NCBI GenBank assembly: GCA_007128345.1
Contig: SKXS01000248.1
Span: forward strand, 1-11,735
DNA length: 11,735 bases
Source: Spirochaetia bacterium
GTDB taxonomy: Bacteria; Spirochaetota; Spirochaetia; PWKH01
Reading direction: 5' to 3'
Shown: positions 4,972-11,735 of the stretch, in pieces
Numbering within the stretch: position 1 is the stretch's first letter
Layout: each line of letters opens with the position of its first letter
The notes under the pieces: model-generated
What the model was told of the DNA's origin: nothing
Database searches by the model: none
Seen by the model: only the letters and a program-made list of their open reading frames with translations
Made by a program: the position numbers and the translations under genes

Positions 4972-6393
4972 ATGAAAATACACGCGTCAACTGCACTCGT
5001 GCTGCTTATACTCATTATTGCCCCGGTGCAGGCATACGGACTGACCTCACTGCTCAGCCAGGCCCGTACCGGAAGCCATGAGGCGATGATCCTTGAACTC
5101 CAGAGACAGCGCACCAACACAGAACTCTCCCTCATGGACGCCACCCCGGATATCGCCTATCGAGTTGACAACCTCAGCCGGGTTGGGACATTGGTTGGTC
5201 CCGGAGGTGAACAATTCATCATAACTGCGAACCCGTCGGTGACTTTTACGCTGCCTGACGAATACCGCACCGAAATCCAGACGGGGTTCAGAGAGATTGA
5301 GTTCACTAGGAGACTGGATCCCCCTCTGGGTGATATATGGACGGTCACGCCCTTTGTCAAGGCTGTCCAGCCTCTGCGGCACTTCTTCGAGGATGATACT
5401 GCCCTTGACGATATTTCATACTCCATAGCCTATCTCCAGGGGGAGCGATCCTACCGCCAGGGCATGCTGGGCATTGACATGCAGGTGCTGGGGCTGCTCA
5501 AGCTGATCAACACCCTTGACCGTCAGATTGCCGCGTTGAGCTACAATAAGAACGTGCTGGAAGAGACCTACCTCCGGGATTTGGAGCAGATGCGCTACGT
5601 GGTAGACTCGTCCCAGGGGCGGACGATGCAGCGGCAGATTGCTGAGCTGGAGATGACTGCAGCTTCGGCACAAGCGCAGCGGAATATGCAGGTGCGCGAA
5701 CTGGAGAGGCTCACCGGCAGTCCCTATGAAGGGATGCCCTTCATTCCTCCCGTAACGCCCAGGATTGCTGAAGCAAACCTGGGGAACACCGCAATGCTTA
5801 TCAAAGGGCTTGAACGGGACCGCGCCGAGGAGCAGCTGGCTTCATACAAGAAGGATGTATGGAACATCCGCGTGGAAGGCGGGTACGGAATCGGGATTGT
5901 CACCACCAACGGGACGAGGGACTACGGGCATCAGATGGAGGCCGGCGTAAGCGGGATATTTAAGGATGTTACCTTCTCAGCGGGGATTACCGGACAGATC
6001 GCCGATCCCAACACCGTTATGGGGTATATACAGGGTTCCTGGTCGCAGGACGGAAAAAGCCGTGAGCGTACGCTCACAGCGCAGAGTCTTGAGCAGGCTG
6101 CTGCCTTGGCCCAGCAGGCGTATCTCCGGGAGCAGAGGCAGTTTCAGAACAACCTGCTCAGCCTCGAACTAGATATTCGCGCATGGCAGCGGGAGGAGTC
6201 GTATCTGGAGATGCAGATTGTGCATGCGCAGAAGAGCTCCCAGACCGCAGAGGCGGCATTTTTACAGGGCATTGGGAGAGAGCAGGCAGTCGAAGACGCA
6301 AAGCATGCGCTTGAGCAGCTGAGGTATGATGAAATCGGCCACCGTATCAATGCGTGGATGCTTCAGCGTGAGATAGACCAGGCGCTGCTGTAG
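4972..6393 (+). CDS. TolC-like outer-membrane efflux protein
   Basis: This 473-residue protein should form the trimeric outer-membrane channel of a tripartite export system. Residues 1-21 are a signal peptide: a basic start, a hydrophobic core rich in Leu and Ile, and an Ala at the likely cleavage site 'VQA'. Two long helical regions follow (about 145-290 and 365-473), rich in Gln, Glu, Ala and Leu. Each is preceded by a beta-rich part (about 60-125, and 297-355 with alternating Gly and aromatic residues), the two-fold layout of TolC. Sequence identity to named members seems low, so no symbol is given. The frame extends to a TTG at 4954, but this lies inside the sigma-54 promoter and would put six residues before the signal peptide. 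ATG 4972 is preferred, although it has no Shine-Dalgarno sequence. It is the first gene of the operon; the adaptor gene starts 32 bp after its stop. Confidence 0.85.
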   Translation: MKIHASTALVLLILIIAPVQAYGLTSLLSQARTGSHEAMILELQRQRTNTELSLMDATPDIAYRVDNLSRVGTLVGPGGEQFIITANPSVTFTLPDEYRTEIQTGFREIEFTRRLDPPLGDIWTVTPFVKAVQPLRHFFEDDTALDDISYSIAYLQGERSYRQGMLGIDMQVLGLLKLINTLDRQIAALSYNKNVLEETYLRDLEQMRYVVDSSQGRTMQRQIAELEMTAASAQAQRNMQVRELERLTGSPYEGMPFIPPVTPRIAEANLGNTAMLIKGLERDRAEEQLASYKKDVWNIRVEGGYGIGIVTTNGTRDYGHQMEAGVSGIFKDVTFSAGITGQIADPNTVMGYIQGSWSQDGKSRERTLTAQSLEQAAALAQQAYLREQRQFQNNLLSLELDIRAWQREESYLEMQIVHAQKSSQTAEAAFLQGIGREQAVEDAKHALEQLRYDEIGHRINAWMLQREIDQALL

Positions 6394-6425
6394 CATGGAA
6401 TAACAGCAGGGAAAAAGGATAGTTC

Positions 6426-7550
6426 ATGAACGAAGATAATAAAAGAAGCGATGCCCATACTGATGCACCCAGTGCTGAGGCAGACAAGAAAAAGCGCATT
6501 AAATCAGTTAAGGATATACGCAGGCGAAAGCAGCGTAAAAGACGCATCACAGCACTTGTACTGATTCTGGGTATAGCAATCATCGCGGGTATGGGAGTTA
6601 TCATCAGGCAGCGTCTTGTCAGGGAAGCGGAGGCTGCAGCGGCAGGGCAGACGGCCAGCCATACCGTCAGTACCATGACCTTCCGGGAGGAGGTAGATAT
6701 TTCCGGGAATGTTGAGGCACTGAAGAGTGAGAACCTGGTCTTCAGGTCGGCCGGAGAAGTTAAGCGGGTATCCGTGAAAGTGGGAGACCGGGTGATTGCC
6801 GGGCAGGTGCTTGCGGAACTGAGGACGGAAGGCAAGGAGTACGAACTTGCGGAACTGGACTACCAGATAGAGCAGGCACGATTTAACGGAACTCCCAGGC
6901 AGCTGGAACTGCTGGAGAAGCGCAGAGAGCTGCTGGTGGATGACCTCTCCCGGATGAAGCTCGTCGCGTCAATGGGCGGGGTGGTCTCACAGGTGAATAT
7001 TGACCCCGGCGATTTGGTGAGTTCATCAGTGTCCGCACCAGCTGTCAGGGTCATAGATATCTCATCATTGAAGGCGCAAGTCGAGGTGGACGAGTTTGAC
7101 ATCAACCTGGTGCGGGTAGGACAGCAGGTTGAACTCATATTCGATGCCCTCGGATCCGGAATACGGATTCCGGGGATGGTAAGCTCTGTTCCCCTCGAAG
7201 GCAGGGTGACCGGCCAGGGCATAGCGGTAAAGCAGGTTGAGATTACCATCCCCGATCCCCCGCCTACGATTGCCCCGTCCTACACTTTTTCCGGGATCAT
7301 TATAGCGGGGGAGCGCAAGGAGATTCTTACTGTTCCCCAGGACTTCATCGTCCGGCAGGAGGACGGGAGCCAGGCAGTGCACAAACGGCTCCCTTCAGGA
7401 GAGACCGTGCCGGTGACGCTGCAGACAGCATACCATGAAGCGGGAATGCTCCGGATACTCTCCGGAGACCTGAAGGAGGGGGATGTCATTGAACGTCAGG
7501 CGCGAATCACCAGGTCGTTTCCCTTCGATTTCGGTCCCCCCGCGAGATGA
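6426..7550 (+). CDS. HlyD/MacA-type periplasmic adaptor (membrane fusion protein)
   Basis: This 374-residue protein links the inner-membrane permease to the outer-membrane channel. It has a very basic cytoplasmic N-terminus (residues 20-40, many Lys and Arg), one membrane anchor (about 41-61), and a biotinyl-lipoyl fold in two halves ('FRSAGEVKRVSVKVGDRV' near 106-123 and 'GGVVSQVNIDPGDLV' near 184-198). The helical hairpin between them is short (about 137-178). A beta-barrel domain (about 214-300) and a C-terminal membrane-proximal domain with 'LTVPQDFI' and 'LKEGDVI' complete the MacA-like order. An AAGGAT ribosome binding site (6415-6420) precedes the ATG by 5 nt. The stop codon overlaps an ATG in an ATGA context at the next gene. 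The unusually short hairpin suggests a short gap to bridge or a TolC partner with long helices; inference. Confidence 0.93.
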   Translation: MNEDNKRSDAHTDAPSAEADKKKRIKSVKDIRRRKQRKRRITALVLILGIAIIAGMGVIIRQRLVREAEAAAAGQTASHTVSTMTFREEVDISGNVEALKSENLVFRSAGEVKRVSVKVGDRVIAGQVLAELRTEGKEYELAELDYQIEQARFNGTPRQLELLEKRRELLVDDLSRMKLVASMGGVVSQVNIDPGDLVSSSVSAPAVRVIDISSLKAQVEVDEFDINLVRVGQQVELIFDALGSGIRIPGMVSSVPLEGRVTGQGIAVKQVEITIPDPPPTIAPSYTFSGIIIAGERKEILTVPQDFIVRQEDGSQAVHKRLPSGETVPVTLQTAYHEAGMLRILSGDLKEGDVIERQARITRSFPFDFGPPAR

Positions 7551-7558
7551 GGCAGGTT

Positions 7559-8239
7559 ATGGCCGGACCAGTTATTGAGCTGACGGAGGTCAGCAGGTAC
7601 TACTACATGGGCGAGTTTGTCATCAAGGCCCTCGATAACGTGAACGTACGCATCGGCACGGGGGAATACACTGCAATTATGGGACCGTCAGGTTCAGGAA
7701 AATCCACCATGATGCACCTGGTCGGCTGCCTGGATACGCCTACTGCCGGCACCATCTACATCGACGCAGAGGATACCTCTGCGCTCAATGAGGAGGACCT
7801 GGCCTACCTGAGGAATGCCAAGATCGGGTTTGTCTTCCAGCAGTTCAACCTTCTGGCTAAAATGAATGCCCTGGAGAATGTCATGACACCCTTGATGTAT
7901 GCAGGGTATCCCATGCGCAGGAGGAAGGAGATCGCCGAAAACGCACTGGAGCAGGTTGGCTTGGGAGACCGCATGAAGCATCGGCCCAACGAGCTCTCCG
8001 GAGGCCAGAAACAGCGCATCGCCATAGCCCGGGCGCTGGTGAATGACCCGTCGATTATCCTGGCTGACGAGCCGACGGGAGCCCTCGATTCGGTGACGGG
8101 CGAACAGATCATGGACCTCTTTGAGAAAATCAACAGCCAGGGAAAGACGGTGATCATGGTAACCCACGATCCCGAGGTGTCAGGCCGCTGCAAGCGGGTG
8201 ATCAATCTCAGGGACGGACATATTGCGGAGGACAGGTAG
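7559..8239 (+). CDS. ABC transporter ATP-binding protein, MacB/LolD type
   Basis: This 226-residue cytoplasmic ATPase should drive the permease encoded next. It has Walker A GPSGSGKS (42-49), Q-loop 'FVFQQFNLL' (91-99), signature LSGGQ (146-150), Walker B 'IILADE' (166-171) with the following 'PTGALD' D-loop, and the switch histidine in 'VTHD' (H203). Length and motifs are those of the family that includes MacB, LolD and FtsE. In E. coli MacB this domain is fused to the permease; here the two are separate proteins. Two starts are possible. The ATG at 7547 overlaps the adaptor stop (ATGA) but lacks a ribosome binding site and adds four residues. The ATG at 7559 has GAGG 6 nt upstream (7549-7552) and is preferred. 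The stop codon directly abuts the permease ATG. Confidence 0.95.
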   Translation: MAGPVIELTEVSRYYYMGEFVIKALDNVNVRIGTGEYTAIMGPSGSGKSTMMHLVGCLDTPTAGTIYIDAEDTSALNEEDLAYLRNAKIGFVFQQFNLLAKMNALENVMTPLMYAGYPMRRRKEIAENALEQVGLGDRMKHRPNELSGGQKQRIAIARALVNDPSIILADEPTGALDSVTGEQIMDLFEKINSQGKTVIMVTHDPEVSGRCKRVINLRDGHIAEDR

Positions 8240-9427
8240 ATGTTTGGGGAGTTTGTCAAGCTCGCGCTCAAGTCCATGGCATATAACAAGCTCAGGACCC
8301 TGCTCTCCCTGCTCGGGATCATCATAGGAGTAGCCTCGGTGATCATTATCGTCAATGTGGGAGAAAGCGCTTCCCAGAGCATCCAGGAGCAGATTGCCGC
8401 TACGGGACTGGAGACCATATCCATCTTTTCGCGGACCCAGGAGAGAAGCGTAACCAGGGAGTTCAACTTCGAGCTCGCTGAACGCCTCGCCTACGAAGTG
8501 CCGGGCATTCTCACCGTGATCCCCATGAACCAGATCAATACCGTTACCAGGTGGCAGCGTAACTCGTACCGGGGGACGATCCTCGGTGTCAGTGAGGACT
8601 TTGCCTGGGCCAATGACTACTCTTCCGTCGTGGGGTCGTTCTTTACCGACGCGGACAGCATGCAGCTGAGGCAGGTGGCCGTACTGGGCAATTCTGTGGC
8701 AAGAGAGCTGTTCCCGCAAGGCAGCGCCGTCGGCGAGTACATCAGGATATTCCGTGAGGGTCAGGCAAAATCCTACCGTGTCGTCGGGGTGATGGAGCGC
8801 AAGAGCGCCAGTTTCAACCTTCAGTACAACCAGTCCATCTATATTCCCTTCACCACCTTCTCCAACAGGCTGGTGAATACTGATGTGGTGCAGAGCTATG
8901 TGGTGAGGACTGAGCCGGGAGTGGATGTGCTGGCGGTATCGGACAATATTGAAGAGTATCTTACCCGGCTGGTGGGCTCGGGCAATTATTCCGTGTTTTC
9001 CCCTTCGAATATCGCGGAGCTGGCCGCTGATGTGACCGACACCCTCTCGGCAGCCATGGCGAGTATTGCGGCTATATCCCTGCTGGTAGGGGGGATCGGC
9101 ATCATGAATATTATGCTTGTATCAGTCGCGGAGCGGACAAAGGAGATTGGAATCAGGAAGGCCATAGGCGCATCTCCCAGGAGGATCATGGTGCAGTTCC
9201 TCATTGAAGCCATGACCCTTACCCTGGTGGGAGGAATTATCGGCATCGGCCTCGGCATCATTGTGAGCAATCTTGCAGTCAGCTTCTTCAATTGGACATT
9301 CTACCCGCTGGTCAGGATATACTTCCTTGCTGCAGGATTCTCCATGACGGTGGGGGTCTTCTTCGGCCTCTACCCGGCGGTCAAAGCTTCAAAGCTTGAT
9401 CCGATTGAGGCGCTGAACTATGAATAG
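8240..9427 (+). CDS. ABC transporter permease, MacB/FtsX fold
   Basis: This 395-residue inner-membrane protein has one N-terminal membrane helix (about 20-40), a large periplasmic MacB-type core domain (about 42-270) and three C-terminal helices (about 275-295, 326-348 and 358-380). The conserved cytoplasmic loop motif ERTKEIGIRKAIGA (298-311) and the C-terminal 'YPAVKASKLDPIEALNYE' are typical of this superfamily, which works mechanically rather than through a substrate channel in the membrane. As a dimer with the ATPase it would pump substrates from the periplasm through the adaptor and TolC-like channel. Substrates in this family include macrolides, peptides, toxins and lipoproteins; nothing here identifies which. 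A GGAGGA ribosome binding site (8227-8232) lies inside the end of the ATPase gene. The last 8 bp overlap the histidine kinase gene. Confidence 0.94.
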   Translation: MFGEFVKLALKSMAYNKLRTLLSLLGIIIGVASVIIIVNVGESASQSIQEQIAATGLETISIFSRTQERSVTREFNFELAERLAYEVPGILTVIPMNQINTVTRWQRNSYRGTILGVSEDFAWANDYSSVVGSFFTDADSMQLRQVAVLGNSVARELFPQGSAVGEYIRIFREGQAKSYRVVGVMERKSASFNLQYNQSIYIPFTTFSNRLVNTDVVQSYVVRTEPGVDVLAVSDNIEEYLTRLVGSGNYSVFSPSNIAELAADVTDTLSAAMASIAAISLLVGGIGIMNIMLVSVAERTKEIGIRKAIGASPRRIMVQFLIEAMTLTLVGGIIGIGLGIIVSNLAVSFFNWTFYPLVRIYFLAAGFSMTVGVFFGLYPAVKASKLDPIEALNYE

Positions 9428-10712
9428 ACTGTGGGTATTACTTGAGTACAAAACCAGGCTGAACCGGGAGAATATGTTCATTCTCCTGGGACTGGTGCTG
9501 GTATTCATCATGCTTGTCTCTCTGACGACCTATATATTCATTTCGAATGTCCAGCGTGACGAGATCATCATGAAGTACCAGGCTGAACAGGTGTATTCGA
9601 ACTTCCTCATGCAACTGCGACAGAATCCCATGGCGGTGGAAACCCTCTTTAAGGAGAGTCCGCTGCTCGGCATCGCAGTCTATGACCAGGCAGGGAAGAT
9701 CATGACCACCCAGTTCACTATCGGCGATGTTCCCCGGGAGATAGATGTATCTCCAGGAAGTATGCTTGCAAGCGGTGAGATGATCTACAATGATGCCGAT
9801 AATACCATCTCCTTCGTGAGGCAGGCGCGGCTTACCCTCTCACTGCCGATTATCGGCTTTACCCAGTCGATCCTCGATGAAGAGGCCATGATCCGGCTGC
9901 CCGATTCACTCTACATCAAGATGGACGGGAAGATGTACCGAGACCAGTACATCGCCTCCATAACCTGGTTCAGCGTTGTCATTTTCCTCATTCTCATGGC
10001 TGAAGTGGGCATCTGGTTCCTCTACAAGCGCAATGAGCTCTACCGCAGGCGCCTGGCTGAGCAGGGGCAGCTGGCAAGGCTCGGCGAGGCTGCCAGGACC
10101 TTAACCCATGAAATCAAGAATCCCCTGAGTGCCATTACCCTGCAGAATGCGTATCTGCGCAAGACTTTGCCCCCGCAGTACGTTGGGGAACTGCGGGTCA
10201 TTGAAGAAGAGATAGGTCGGCTAAATCATCTGACCGGCAGGATCAGCGACTTTCTGCGGAATCCCCAGGGAGAGCCGGAGAGGATATCCGTCGTGCCCTT
10301 CGTTCGTGAACTGCTCGCTAAGTTTGAGCATTCGATCACCTTTGCTGATCAGTCGGTCTCTTCATGTACTGTGGTGATAGACCGGGAGCGGTTCCGGTCT
10401 ATCATTGAAAACATCCTGCTTAACGCCCTCGAAAGCTGTACGGATACAAAACGGGATCCTCAGGTCTCAGTTGAAATCAGCTGCGGAAGCAGACACGTGA
10501 TCATCACCATAGCAGATCGCGGTGACGGTCTGCCTCAGGGGGACGGGAAGAAGCTCTTTGATCCCTTCTACACAACAAAGATACACGGCTCGGGAATCGG
10601 CCTTGCGATATCCCTGAGGTTCATTGAGGCTGCCAGGGGCACCCTGCGGATTACTCCGCGGGAGGGAGGAGGGACCCAGGCTGTCATTAAACTTCCCGGA
10701 GGAACAGGATGA
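9420..10712 (+). CDS. Membrane sensor histidine kinase
   Basis: This 430-residue kinase should sense an envelope signal and phosphorylate the response regulator encoded next. A membrane helix (about 19-42) and a second one (about 183-203) enclose a periplasmic domain of about 140 residues that I cannot assign; 'GIAVYDQAGKIMTT' (84-97) looks like part of a PAS or Cache-type fold. The cytoplasmic part has the H-box 'LTHEIKNPLSAI' with phospho-accepting H230, the N-box 'IENILLNALES' (N335), the G1 box 'DRGDG' (366-370), the F-box 'LFDPFYTTK' (379-387) and the G2 'GSGIGLAI' (390-397). This resembles NtrB/ZraS-type kinases that pair with NtrC-type regulators. There is no clear HAMP domain. It overlaps the permease by 8 bp and the response regulator by 4 bp (ATGA), so the transporter and sensor genes are translationally coupled. 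A GAGG (9407-9410) serves as ribosome binding site. Confidence 0.95.
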   Translation: MNRLWVLLEYKTRLNRENMFILLGLVLVFIMLVSLTTYIFISNVQRDEIIMKYQAEQVYSNFLMQLRQNPMAVETLFKESPLLGIAVYDQAGKIMTTQFTIGDVPREIDVSPGSMLASGEMIYNDADNTISFVRQARLTLSLPIIGFTQSILDEEAMIRLPDSLYIKMDGKMYRDQYIASITWFSVVIFLILMAEVGIWFLYKRNELYRRRLAEQGQLARLGEAARTLTHEIKNPLSAITLQNAYLRKTLPPQYVGELRVIEEEIGRLNHLTGRISDFLRNPQGEPERISVVPFVRELLAKFEHSITFADQSVSSCTVVIDRERFRSIIENILLNALESCTDTKRDPQVSVEISCGSRHVIITIADRGDGLPQGDGKKLFDPFYTTKIHGSGIGLAISLRFIEAARGTLRITPREGGGTQAVIKLPGGTG

Positions 10713-11735
10713 ACGTACTGGTGGTGGATGATGAAAGAAATATCAGGGACCTTGTCCGAAAGTTCCTGCGCCTGGAAGGTATTGAAGCCGATGGGGCTGA
10801 AAACGGACTCTCCGCTCAGCGTATGGTGAAGGAGCGGCCGTACGACGCGCTCATAGTTGACCTGAAAATGCCGGGGATGGACGGACTCACCCTTATCCGG
10901 TGGCTGCGGCAGGAGGGTTTCCGGATGCCCGTCATCATGATATCCGCCCACGGTGATATCAAGGACGCGGTGACCGCCATGAAGGACGGCGCCCAGGACT
11001 ACATAGTGAAACCCTTTGATCCCGAGGAACTCACCATCAGGCTCAAAAAACTCATAGAAGTGCAGCACATGCGCAACCTCGTGGAATCCCGGCAGCGCTC
11101 AGATGTTCCGCTGAATCTCCAGAACCTTATCGGAAGCTCAGCTCATATGAGGAAGATCAAGGATATCATAGGGAGGATTGCCCCGACCCAGGCCATGGTG
11201 CTCATCACCGGCGACAGCGGAACGGGAAAGGAGGTGGTTGCCCGGCAGATCCATGCGAATTCTTCCCAGCGGGACGGTCCGTTCATTCCCATAAATATCG
11301 GCGGGGTTCCCGAGAACCTGCTGGAAAGCGAACTCTTCGGCTACGAGAAGGGGGCTTTCACCGGAGCTGCGGGGCGAAAGTCAGGCATGTTTGAGCTGGC
11401 CTCAGGGGGAACGCTCTTTCTGGATGAAATTGGCGACATGCCCATAAACATCCAGGTCAAGATCCTTCGGGTGCTCCAGGACCGCCGGGTGACCCGGCTC
11501 GGGGGCACTACAGCCCTGCCCATCAATGCACGGATCATAGCTGCTACAAACAAGAATCTGGAGGATCAAGTCAGGATGGGTACGTTCCGGGAAGATCTTT
11601 TCTACCGGCTTAACGTGGTGCACATAGAAATTCCTCCTCTGCGTGAACGGAAGGAAGATATCCCCCTGCTGACAGCAAACATCATCAGCAGGCTTAACCG
11701 CTCCATGGGTACGAAGATAGAGGGAGTCTCCGAGC
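10709..11735 (+). CDS. NtrC-family response regulator, sigma-54-dependent activator, 3' end missing
   Basis: The frame is open from ATG 10709 to the window edge, 342 codons; I translated it directly from the sequence. Residues 1-120 form a receiver domain with acidic residues D7 and D8, phospho-acceptor D51 in 'LIVDLKMPGMDG', and K101 in 'VKPFD'. The AAA+ domain follows, with Walker A GDSGTGKE (168-175), the sigma-54 contact loop GAFTGA (215-220), Walker B 'GGTLFLDEIGD' (233-243) and 'FREDLFYRLNV' (293-303). The usual C-terminal Fis-type DNA-binding helices lie beyond the window, where the family is about 440-480 residues long. A GGAGGA ribosome binding site (10698-10703) stands 5 nt upstream. 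When phosphorylated by the kinase it should form a ring and open promoters held by sigma-54 RNA polymerase, presumably including the promoter of this same operon. Confidence 0.96.
   Translation, partial: MNVLVVDDERNIRDLVRKFLRLEGIEADGAENGLSAQRMVKERPYDALIVDLKMPGMDGLTLIRWLRQEGFRMPVIMISAHGDIKDAVTAMKDGAQDYIVKPFDPEELTIRLKKLIEVQHMRNLVESRQRSDVPLNLQNLIGSSAHMRKIKDIIGRIAPTQAMVLITGDSGTGKEVVARQIHANSSQRDGPFIPINIGGVPENLLESELFGYEKGAFTGAAGRKSGMFELASGGTLFLDEIGDMPINIQVKILRVLQDRRVTRLGGTTALPINARIIAATNKNLEDQVRMGTFREDLFYRLNVVHIEIPPLRERKEDIPLLTANIISRLNRSMGTKIEGVSE

Noticed and set aside
9388..9405. Tandem repeat of CAAAGCTT
   Set aside because: It lies within the permease coding sequence and is explained by the codons of its conserved C-terminal Lys-Ala-Ser-Lys-Leu stretch.
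10568..11068. 166-codon minus-strand frame opposite the kinase/response-regulator junction
   Set aside because: The plus strand there encodes conserved kinase ATP-binding and receiver motifs; the minus-strand frame shows none.

Overview
The window is about 11.7 kb of densely packed bacterial DNA of moderate GC content, apparently chromosomal. A TolC-type outer-membrane channel, a periplasmic adaptor and an FtsX-fold export permease show that the host is a diderm (Gram-negative type) bacterium. The mix of genes and the style of the small XRE regulator and the radical SAM protein remind me of Spirochaetota. That placement is a tentative impression, not a result. No IS element, tRNA, rRNA, CRISPR array or prophage gene was seen.

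Left half, minus strand (about 1-4100): a gene string reading right to left. It holds a radical SAM protein with a C-terminal cysteine-rich (SPASM-like) region and unknown substrate, then the membrane AAA+ protease FtsH, then the redox-controlled chaperone Hsp33 (hslO), which is cut by the left edge before its zinc-binding domain. ftsH and hslO overlap by 23 bp. ftsH also appears to have its own promoter in the 66-bp gap after the radical SAM gene, so these genes may be transcribed both together and separately. Two candidate promoters and a leader with two inverted repeats precede the radical SAM gene.

Centre (about 4092-4971): a 355-bp divergent intergenic region, a small XRE-type helix-turn-helix regulator, and a 225-bp gap leading to the efflux operon. 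The regulator's promoter contains a perfect 7-bp inverted repeat across its -10 element, a good candidate self-operator. A hairpin follows the regulator. The gap before the efflux operon holds dyad-symmetric elements and a strong match to a sigma-54 (-24/-12) promoter.

Right half, plus strand (4972 to the end): a tight operon encoding a TolC-like outer-membrane protein, a HlyD/MacA-type adaptor, an ABC ATPase, a MacB/FtsX-type permease, a membrane sensor histidine kinase and an NtrC-type response regulator with receiver and sigma-54-activating AAA+ domains (cut by the right edge). The first four genes form a complete tripartite ABC export system. The last two form a two-component system that is translationally coupled to it. 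Because the response regulator carries the GAFTGA sigma-54 contact motif and the operon starts with a sigma-54-like promoter preceded by dyads, the simplest model is a self-contained, signal-induced, sigma-54-dependent and autoregulated export operon. The operon's first gene seems to lack a Shine-Dalgarno sequence and, if this promoter is used, would have an almost leaderless mRNA.
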